Positions 1 to 5,152 of a DNA stretch of 16,568 nt are shown piece by piece. The translations under genes and the position numbers were made by a program. This DNA comes from Anaerolineales bacterium (lineage in GTDB: Bacteria > Chloroflexota > Anaerolineae > Anaerolineales > Villigracilaceae): contig JADLCG010000162.1 of assembly GCA_020847355.1 (NCBI GenBank), forward strand, positions 1-16,568, given 5' to 3'. The notes below the pieces were generated by a model that worked only from the letters and a program-made list of their open reading frames with translations, ran no database searches and was not told the DNA's origin. Each line of letters starts with the position of its first letter. The first letter of the stretch is position 1.

Positions 1-319
1 GCCAATCCCATTCATCCATGTCAATGATGGCGGCTCTGGGCTGAACGTTGGCGTGATTCACCAACACGTCAATGCGCCCGAATTCATCTTCCAAATTATT
101 GACCAACGCCTGCGCCGCGACCTTCTTAGCGATATCCTCCACAAAGGTTTGAGCATAGCCGCCGCGTTGCACAATGCCCGCCGCCACTGCCTCTACATTG
201 ATCGGAGAAATATCATTCAGCGCCAATTTCGCGCCGCGCTCGGCGAATGCCTCCGCCAGTAATTTACCCGCGCCTTTGCCTGCGCCGGTGATCAAAACAA
301 CTTTATCTTTTAATTGCAT
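1..319 (-). CDS. Short-chain dehydrogenase/reductase, N-terminal part (cut by window edge)
   Basis: NAD(P)-dependent oxidoreductase of the SDR family; the substrate cannot be told. About 106 residues are visible and the gene continues beyond base 1. Seen: the Rossmann glycine motif TGAGKGAG at residues 11-18 after a beta strand (KVVLIT), an acidic residue D36 at the end of beta 2, an Asp-Ile pair at 62-63, and LVNHAN at 86-91 where most SDRs have NNAG. The catalytic Ser-Tyr-Lys lies outside the window. The start is ATG at 317-319, preceded by AAAGGA with a 5-base spacing, a clear ribosome binding site. It is the last visible gene of the minus-strand string and starts 9 bases after the stop of a possible small membrane-peptide gene. 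It could be a FabG-like or a sugar/alcohol dehydrogenase-type SDR. Family assignment is firm, function is not. Confidence 0.9.
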   Translation of the reverse strand, partial: MQLKDKVVLITGAGKGAGKLLAEAFAERGAKLALNDISPINVEAVAAGIVQRGGYAQTFVEDIAKKVAAQALVNNLEDEFGRIDVLVNHANVQPRAAIIDMDEWDW

Positions 320-328
320 GGTTATCCT

Positions 329-457
329 TTATTCAAAATATCGCCAAGGCTTGAAGAATCGCAATAGCTCCGCTAACGCCAAAACAGAGCGGAACGCCTC
401 ATGGATAGTCAAATAATACAAGCTAAGCGCTATTGAAGTAATCACAACCAGCATCAT
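329..457 (-). CDS. Possible small single-pass membrane peptide (42 aa)
   Basis: A short open frame fills most of the gap between recN and the SDR gene. From ATG at 455-457 it gives 42 residues: a hydrophobic stretch at residues 2-18 (MLVVITSIALSLYYLT), then a mostly helical, partly basic tail ending in FFKPWRYFE. It starts 13 bases after the recN stop and ends 9 bases before the SDR start, so its spacing fits a cotranscribed gene. Against it: there is no clear Shine-Dalgarno sequence at this ATG, it is short, and I recognise no family. An earlier in-frame ATG inside the recN 3' end would give 62 residues but also lacks a ribosome binding site. It may simply be spacer sequence. Confidence 0.35.
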   Translation of the reverse strand: MMLVVITSIALSLYYLTIHEAFRSVLALAELLRFFKPWRYFE

Positions 458-470
458 AGCCGCCGCGTTC

Positions 471-2204
471 TTACTTCCCGCCTTTGACCATTTGCCGCGC
501 CGTTTGCAGTAATTCATGCGCCGAGCGGAGCGTGCCTTCGCCCACCTCGCCGAGCATTTGAGAGAGTTCCAGCAAACGCGGTTCGCCGTCTAATTGTTCC
601 ACGCGCGTGAGCGTCCGCCCTTTGTTGACCAGCTTCTGCACCTGATAATGCTGATCGCCAAAGACCGCCAATTGCGGGAGATGCGTCACGCAAAAAACCT
701 GATGCGTGCGCGAAAGATTCCAAAGTTTTTGCCCCACCACCATGCCTACGCGCCCGCCAATGCCTTGATCAATTTCATCGAAGATCAAAGCCGGGACTTC
801 ATCGGCGCGCGCCAGCACATTTTTCAAGCCGAGCATCAAGCGCGAAGTCTCGCCGCCGGAAGCGATCTTCGCCAGCGGCTTCAGCCCTTCGCCCGGGTTC
901 GGGGCGACGAGAAACTCAACGCGGTCGAATCCGTTTTGGTCAAAAGCGATGCGCGTTCCATCCGCAAGCGGCGCGCCGTTCACATCCGGCTTGGATTGAA
1001 AATCCACGCCAAATTGAGCGGAAGCCATCTTCAAATCGTCCAACTCAATTTCAATGCCTTTGCCCAGTTCCTTCGCCGCAGATTTACGCTTGGCAGTGAG
1101 CGCGCTACCTTGCTTGCCAAGTTTCTCCAGCAATTGCGCTTCTTGAATTTCAAGCTCGGCAATGCGGTCTGCCGCGCCAGTGATCGTTTCCAATTGCTTG
1201 CGCGCATCTGCGCCATAAGCCAACGCCGCCGCAATACTGCCGCCATATTTGCGCGCCAACGAGCGGATTAAATCCAAGCGCTCTTCCACATCGTCCAACC
1301 GTTTGGGGTTGAATTCAATTTCTTCCAAATATCCGCGCAAGCCGTGAATAACATCCGAAATCAAATCCAGCGCTTCTTCAGCTTGGTCGGCTAATTCCGT
1401 TTGACCTGCGTCAATTTTCGCCAGCGCCGCCAAAGCTTGCGCCGCCTGACCGAGCAAATCTGTCGCGGCGGGCGTTTCCGGCGAGCCTTCTTCCAAAACC
1501 GCCAAAGCTTCTTGCGCGTTTTGCGCCAACGCTTCGGCGTTCGCTAAACGGTCGCGTTCCTTACGCAGTTCCTCTTCTTCGCCAAGTTTCAATTGCGCAT
1601 CTTCAATTTCTTCGGCTTGATAGGCGAGCGTTTCACTGCGGCGGTTTGCGTCCGCTTGGGTTTTACGCAATGCGTTCAATTCATGGCGTAAATTCAATAA
1701 CGCCTGATACGTTTGGCGGTACTCCGTCAGCGGCTTGGCAACTTCGGCGTAGCGATCGAGCAAGCCCAAATGCGCGCGCGGATCGAGCAGAGAGAGATGT
1801 TCGGCTTGCCCGTGAATATCAATCAACAAAGCGCCCAATTCCTTCAGCAAGCCCACGTTCACTGTGCGGCCATTCACTCGCGCCACACTGCGTCCTTCTT
1901 TGCGGACTTCGCGCATCAGCACAACGTAATTGGGATCGTCCAGCAATTCTTCGCGCTTCAAGACTGCGTGAACCGCCTCTTTTTCTGGACCGTTGAGTTG
2001 GAACACGGCTTCGACAAATGCTGCGTCTGAATCAGCACGGACGAAGGTCGGGTCGGCTTTGCCGCCGATCAACATCACCACTGCGTCAAGGATGATGGAT
2101 TTTCCCGCGCCGGTTTCGCCGGTGAGGATGATCAGCCCGGCATCGAAGCGCAAGTCGAGTTTATCTATGATTGCAAAGTTTTGGATGTGCAGTTCAGTAA
2201 GCAT
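471..2204 (-). CDS. recN: DNA repair protein RecN
   Basis: RecN is an SMC-like ATPase that acts on DNA double-strand breaks and promotes recombinational repair in the cytoplasm. The 577-residue length is normal for the family. Seen: N-terminal FAIID strand and Walker A GETGAGKS at residues 29-36; the HGQAEH motif (RecN/SMC Q-loop region) at 131-136; a central Glu/Ala/Leu-rich coiled-coil region of about 155-390; ABC signature ASGGE at 448-452; Walker B LIFDEID at 473-479; and the switch-region THLPQ at 507-511. The ATG at 2202-2204 lies 3 bases after the stop of the upstream B-box protein gene, so the two are cotranscribed and possibly translationally coupled. No LexA-like box was identified in front of it, and it has no intergenic space for a promoter of its own. 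Both halves of the ATPase are intact. Confidence 0.97.
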   Translation of the reverse strand: MLTELHIQNFAIIDKLDLRFDAGLIILTGETGAGKSIILDAVVMLIGGKADPTFVRADSDAAFVEAVFQLNGPEKEAVHAVLKREELLDDPNYVVLMREVRKEGRSVARVNGRTVNVGLLKELGALLIDIHGQAEHLSLLDPRAHLGLLDRYAEVAKPLTEYRQTYQALLNLRHELNALRKTQADANRRSETLAYQAEEIEDAQLKLGEEEELRKERDRLANAEALAQNAQEALAVLEEGSPETPAATDLLGQAAQALAALAKIDAGQTELADQAEEALDLISDVIHGLRGYLEEIEFNPKRLDDVEERLDLIRSLARKYGGSIAAALAYGADARKQLETITGAADRIAELEIQEAQLLEKLGKQGSALTAKRKSAAKELGKGIEIELDDLKMASAQFGVDFQSKPDVNGAPLADGTRIAFDQNGFDRVEFLVAPNPGEGLKPLAKIASGGETSRLMLGLKNVLARADEVPALIFDEIDQGIGGRVGMVVGQKLWNLSRTHQVFCVTHLPQLAVFGDQHYQVQKLVNKGRTLTRVEQLDGEPRLLELSQMLGEVGEGTLRSAHELLQTARQMVKGGK

Positions 2205-2207
2205 AGG

Positions 2208-2732
2208 TTAACGGGTGAGTTGAATTCCAGAAATGCGCGCATACACAGTGGATGCGGCAACGACGACATAAACACCAAGACCGATCAAGGTGAATAAACT
2301 GCCTGCAAAAAAGAAGAAAGCCGCGCTGGGCAATGCGCCAACTACTACGCCCGCGGCGCACGAAATGAACAACGCTTTTGAACGGCGTTTTTTTACGGCG
2401 CGTAAAGCCAGATCCGCAATGAAGCGGCCCGCGCCGCCGCCTGCAAGCGCCCCGATAACAATAATATAAAAGCCAATGAAACTGGAGACGATCCCAACTA
2501 ACACGCTGACGATCAGCGAAAGCGCGCAAGTTACGCCAAAGCCAATGAGATAGTCGTACCATAAGGCGGTATCGAATGATTTTTGATGTTGGCGCACGCA
2601 ATCTTTGCACAAATATCCGGTGGGCGTATGCACGGCGCACGCGGTGCAGATGTATCTTTCACAGCGTTTACAGCGCAAAGACGTTTCGCGCGTGGGGTGA
2701 GCGTAACAATAGGTCGGCGTGGTTTCGGTCAT
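2208..2732 (-). CDS. B-box zinc-finger membrane protein, function unknown
   Basis: A 174-residue protein with an N-terminal zinc-binding module and a membrane domain. Seen: C9, H12, C21, C24, C29, C32, H35, C42 and C45 in a B-box-like pattern (CYAH, CKRC, CTAC, CKDC), then about four hydrophobic segments at roughly 60-83, 85-103, 119-141 and 143-163, with a basic loop VKKRRSK at 113-119. The positive-inside rule puts that loop, and so with even helix counts the zinc module, in the cytoplasm. Bacterial B-box/TM proteins of this shape are usually annotated only by domain; a role in protein interaction is likely but unproven. The start ATG lies 1 base after the nadK stop and the stop lies 3 bases before the recN ATG, so it sits inside a nadK-recN operon. 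No enzymatic motif is visible. Confidence 0.88.
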   Translation of the reverse strand: MTETTPTYCYAHPTRETSLRCKRCERYICTACAVHTPTGYLCKDCVRQHQKSFDTALWYDYLIGFGVTCALSLIVSVLVGIVSSFIGFYIIVIGALAGGGAGRFIADLALRAVKKRRSKALFISCAAGVVVGALPSAAFFFFAGSLFTLIGLGVYVVVAASTVYARISGIQLTR

Positions 2733-2733
2733 G

Positions 2734-3597
2734 TTATCTTGGCAATCCTAAAGAATTTTCGTTCATGTGCGCGGTGAGGTTACGGTAGAAATATCCGGCG
2801 TCGCCGAAGCGCACAAATTGCGCGGCAACGTCCGCGGCGCGGATGTTGATCAAATCGTCTTCGAGCAAGGGCGTGGGCGGCTGACCATCCACGCTGATGA
2901 TCGCATTTTCGCTATTGATCTTGATCGTCACGGAAGCGCCTTCAGATAAAACTACCGCGCGATCTACGGATAAATGCGGCGCGATCGGGACCAATAAAAT
3001 ATTACGCAACTCCGGCGGCAGGATCGGTCCTCCGGCGGCGAGCGCGTAAGCGGTGGAGCCGGTGGCGGTGGCGGCAATCAAACCGTCCGCTACGTAGCTG
3101 GTTAATTGCAGGTTATCTACAAAGGCGGTGAAGCGCACGGGTCTTAGGTTTTGTCCGCGCCCAACGACCACTTCATTGAGGGCGTGCCAATTTCCAATCT
3201 CTTCTCCGCCGCGCACGTGATGCGCTTGAAGCATCATGCGGTTTTCGATCCACGCTTCGCCGTTAAATATTTTTTCGAGATAAACGCGCCAATCCGCGCG
3301 CTCGACTTGAATCAGAAAGCCGATGCGCCCGAGGTTGACGCCTAAAATTGGAACGTTTGAAGGCGCGCATAAATGCCCGGCGCGGAGCATACTGCCGTCG
3401 CCGCCAACCACGATCAGCAAATCAAACTCGCCTTGCTTTACGCGCTTGCGGAGTTCTTCGTCATATAAAGAGCCGCACGGCGCGGCAAACCCTTTGGACC
3501 TTAGATATTCGGCGAGCGCTTCGCCCTCGGCTAAGGCTTCTAACTTTTTAGGGTAAGCCACAATGACGGGGCGTTGCGGGATGAAAGGCTCTGACAT
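2734..3597 (-). CDS. nadK: NAD kinase
   Basis: Phosphorylates NAD+ to NADP+ at the 2' position of the adenosine ribose using ATP or polyphosphate; cytoplasmic, the only route to NADP. The 287-residue length is typical. Seen: GGDGS at residues 65-69 (catalytic Asp 67), NLGRIGFL at 88-95, ALNEVVV at 139-145, DG at 171-172 followed by the TGSTAY motif at 179-184, and VDGQ at 236-239. The ATG at 3595-3597 has no Shine-Dalgarno sequence but is preceded 8 bases upstream by a perfect TATAAT (3606-3611), so it may be translated from a leaderless transcript. It also follows the Cas4-like C-half gene by only 28 bases and so may be cotranscribed. It is followed after 1 base by the B-box protein gene, then recN; nadK-recN proximity is common in bacteria. 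Confidence 0.96.
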   Translation of the reverse strand: MSEPFIPQRPVIVAYPKKLEALAEGEALAEYLRSKGFAAPCGSLYDEELRKRVKQGEFDLLIVVGGDGSMLRAGHLCAPSNVPILGVNLGRIGFLIQVERADWRVYLEKIFNGEAWIENRMMLQAHHVRGGEEIGNWHALNEVVVGRGQNLRPVRFTAFVDNLQLTSYVADGLIAATATGSTAYALAAGGPILPPELRNILLVPIAPHLSVDRAVVLSEGASVTIKINSENAIISVDGQPPTPLLEDDLINIRAADVAAQFVRFGDAGYFYRNLTAHMNENSLGLPR

Positions 3598-3605
3598 ATT
3601 GCCAA

Positions 3606-3611
3606 ATTATA
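3606..3611 (-). promoter_or_regulatory. Candidate -10 element of nadK
   Basis: Reading the minus strand, TATAAT lies in the 28-base gap before nadK, with 8 bases to the ATG. Transcription would begin at or very near the start codon, giving a leaderless message. No convincing -35 is seen 16-18 bases upstream (the sequence there reads CTCGCT). Confidence rests on the perfect hexamer and its placement alone. Confidence 0.4.
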
Positions 3612-3625
3612 CCTTTATGAATCAA

Positions 3626-4144
3626 CTAAGCGAGGCTTTGATCGCATACGTCTCTGTAGCCGCAACGCTTACAACGCGCAACTTGTTCGTGCGAGCGGGG
3701 AACTTCGCGTTTGAGATCGTCTTCTTTCATGTCTGCCAATAATTCAATCAAGGCGGTTTCTAATTCCTGAGTATAGTCAATTGCAAAATCGCGGTTTTCA
3801 TAATGAATAATCCCATACGGCGGGCGTTTGGCGTAGGTTTTCTCCACTAACAAGCAATACGAGGCTAGTTGGAAGATATGCGAATCGTATGGCGCTTCCG
3901 GCGCTCTGCCGGATTTGACTTCCACCGGAATAAGCTGACCGTTTTTCTCAATGAGATAATCCGGCTTGCCGGTTAAATCCAGCGCGGCGTAAAAGAGCGG
4001 CTTTTCCACTTTGCCCCAGCCATGCGTATCGGTGTAAACGACGCGCCCGCCGGGCAAGCCGGCAGATTTGCGTTGGCGATTGGATTGAAAGAAAAAGATA
4101 AAAGCGAATAAGAGGAGGATGAACGCAAGGATAGGCGTGGTCAT
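3626..4144 (-). CDS. Cas4/RecB-like PD-(D/E)XK nuclease, C-terminal half, membrane-anchored
   Basis: 172 residues. Residues 4-19 form a transmembrane helix (PILAFILLLFAFIFFF) followed by a basic stretch SNRQRK, which by the positive-inside rule places the rest in the cytoplasm. The soluble part matches the C-terminal two thirds of Cas4-type nucleases: GKPDYLI with D62, VEVKSG with E75 and K77 (the D-ExK catalytic core), QLASY at 92-96 (motif with the conserved Gln), and C158-x2-C161-x5-C167 at the end, the three-cysteine part of a Cas4 4Fe-4S site. What Cas4 has in front of this, a first Cys and a catalytic His, is missing here but present in the gene just upstream. That gene is in the same frame, separated by TAG-GTT-TCC. 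The ATG at 4142-4144 has a short AGG 5 bases upstream. There is no cas1, cas2 or CRISPR array in the window, so a general DNA-processing role is as likely as CRISPR adaptation. Confidence 0.85.
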   Translation of the reverse strand: MTTPILAFILLLFAFIFFFQSNRQRKSAGLPGGRVVYTDTHGWGKVEKPLFYAALDLTGKPDYLIEKNGQLIPVEVKSGRAPEAPYDSHIFQLASYCLLVEKTYAKRPPYGIIHYENRDFAIDYTQELETALIELLADMKEDDLKREVPRSHEQVARCKRCGYRDVCDQSLA

Positions 4145-4150
4145 GGAAAC

Positions 4151-4387
4151 CTAAATGATTTGCATTGTGCAGTAAGCTACCAGCAAAAGAATTGCCGCGA
4201 GAAACAGAATCAAGCCGACGGTCCGCGTGAGGAGCGAAGCCAAAACCTGCCGCCCATGTTTTTTGTGCAGTTCAGTTCCGGCTGAAAGTTCCGTCTGATT
4301 TTGCGAAACGACCCCATCTCTTTTGTAGCGCCAGGCGCGGCGGCAGTAGAGATAATTCCCAATATCGGAAGAGCGAATGATACGCAT
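4151..4387 (-). CDS. Cas4-like nuclease, N-terminal half, membrane-anchored
   Basis: 78 residues from the ATG at 4385-4387. Residues 1-50 match the start of Cas4/Dna2-type nucleases: SDIGNYLYCRRAWRYKR with C15 (the lone N-terminal Fe-S cysteine of Cas4, usually YCPRRxW) and GTELHKKHG with H41, the place of the Cas4 active-site His. Residues about 56-73 form one transmembrane helix (VGLILFLAAILLLVAY), so the nuclease motifs lie on the cytoplasmic side (Arg/Lys/His-rich side). It ends with TAG at 4151-4153; the next gene begins 6 bases later in the same frame and supplies the remaining catalytic and cysteine residues. A TTG 18 bases upstream of the ATG is in frame but would overlap the -10 element. 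The ATG has no Shine-Dalgarno sequence and looks leaderless. Alone this half cannot be a nuclease. Confidence 0.75.
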   Translation of the reverse strand: MRIIRSSDIGNYLYCRRAWRYKRDGVVSQNQTELSAGTELHKKHGRQVLASLLTRTVGLILFLAAILLLVAYCTMQII

Positions 4388-4393
4388 GGGCGG

Positions 4394-4402
4394 AGTATAG
4401 CA
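4394..4402 (-). promoter_or_regulatory. Candidate extended -10 promoter of the Cas4-like/nadK/recN string
   Basis: On the minus strand the sequence reads TGCTATACT, an extended -10 (TG-n-TATACT), followed by only 6 bases before the ATG at 4387. Transcription would begin at about the start codon, so the first gene of the string would be leaderless. No good -35 is visible in the AT-rich region behind it, which an extended -10 can tolerate. Confidence 0.5.
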
Positions 4403-4469
4403 CAAATTTTCTAATTCATTTTTCCATTTTTTCTGCGCCGAATAGCCGTTTCGGTCAAAAAAAAGGATG

Positions 4470-4478
4470 TGTTAGAAT
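4470..4478 (+). promoter_or_regulatory. Candidate extended -10 promoter of maf
   Basis: TGTTAGAAT fits an extended -10 (TG-n-TAGAAT). It ends 7 bases before the maf ATG at 4486, again placing the likely transcription start at the start codon. It lies back to back with the minus-strand promoter at 4394-4402 in an approximately 98-base divergent region that contains nothing else recognisable except A/T runs. Confidence 0.5.
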
Positions 4479-4485
4479 CTTGAAC

Positions 4486-5142
4486 ATGAAGTTGGTTTTA
4501 GCCTCTAGTTCCCCGCGCCGCAAGCGCTTATTTGGATTAGGGAACTGGGAATTTGAAGTGATCGTCTCTGAGATTGACGAAAGCGTATTGGCGGACGAAA
4601 CGCCGCGCGCCTACGTTTTGCGTTTGGCGCAAGCGAAAGCTTTGGCGGTGGCTCAAAAAATCTCCGGCGAAGCGCTGATCGTCGGCTCGGATACTGCGGT
4701 GATTGACGGCGCTGAAATTTTGGGCAAACCACAGGACGCGGAAGACGCGGCGCGGATGTTGCGTCAATTGCGCGGGCGGACGCATCAGGTCTTTACCGCA
4801 ATTGCCGTCTATCGCACAAGCGATAGCAAACTGCTTACGGATTTAAGCGTGACGGATGTGCCGATGCGGACGTATCGTGAGGATGAAATTCAGGCGTATA
4901 TCCGCACTGGCGACCCCTTGGATAAAGCCGGCGCTTATGCAATTCAACATGCAGAGTTCAATCCGGTGGCTGAGATGCACGGTTGTTTTGCCGGCGTGAT
5001 GGGCTTACCGATGTGTCACGTGGTTCGCGCGTTTGAAAAATTTGGCGTCGCGCCCAGAGCGGACGTACCAAACGGCTGTCAGAAAATGTTGGATTACAAA
5101 TGTTCGGTTTCAGGCGCAATTTTGCGCGGCGAAATGGTTTGA
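4486..5142 (+). CDS. maf: Maf-family nucleotide pyrophosphatase
   Basis: Hydrolyses non-canonical or selected nucleoside triphosphates (dTTP/UTP or m7GTP type, depending on subfamily) to the monophosphate and pyrophosphate; cytoplasmic house-cleaning enzyme also linked to septum control. 218 residues. Seen: LASSSPRR at residues 5-12, GSDT at 67-70 with the catalytic Asp 69, GKP at 80-82, GRTHQVFT at 97-104, and DPLDKAGAYAIQ at 143-154. I chose ATG 4486 because a TTG two codons earlier lies right behind the -10 element. A tail after about residue 188 carries C198 and C206 (NGC and YKCSVSGAI), beyond the usual end of the fold; C167 and C177 are nearby. The stop is 10 bases before the start of the penicillin-binding lipoprotein gene, so they form an operon. 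Confidence 0.94.
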   Translation: MKLVLASSSPRRKRLFGLGNWEFEVIVSEIDESVLADETPRAYVLRLAQAKALAVAQKISGEALIVGSDTAVIDGAEILGKPQDAEDAARMLRQLRGRTHQVFTAIAVYRTSDSKLLTDLSVTDVPMRTYREDEIQAYIRTGDPLDKAGAYAIQHAEFNPVAEMHGCFAGVMGLPMCHVVRAFEKFGVAPRADVPNGCQKMLDYKCSVSGAILRGEMV

Positions 5143-5152
5143 AAGGAAACAC

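Noticed and set aside
594..1271. Long plus-strand open frame of 225 codons opposite recN
   Set aside because: It lies wholly within the intact recN coding sequence on the other strand, and its translation is Arg/His/Ala-rich with no domain pattern; it is a shadow frame.
3626..4387. A CRISPR-Cas locus, suggested by the Cas4-like motifs
   Set aside because: No cas1, cas2, effector gene or direct-repeat array is present in the window; Cas4-like nucleases also occur outside CRISPR systems.
4406..4470. A/T runs in the maf divergent region as a possible terminator or RNA gene
   Set aside because: No inverted repeat of useful length accompanies the T and A runs; simple promoter-region AT richness explains them.
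5033..5152. Upstream TTG start for the penicillin-binding lipoprotein, adding 40 residues
   Set aside because: It would overlap the maf coding end by over 100 bases and bury the lipoprotein signal; ATG 5153 has AAGGA at good spacing and puts the lipobox at residue 19.
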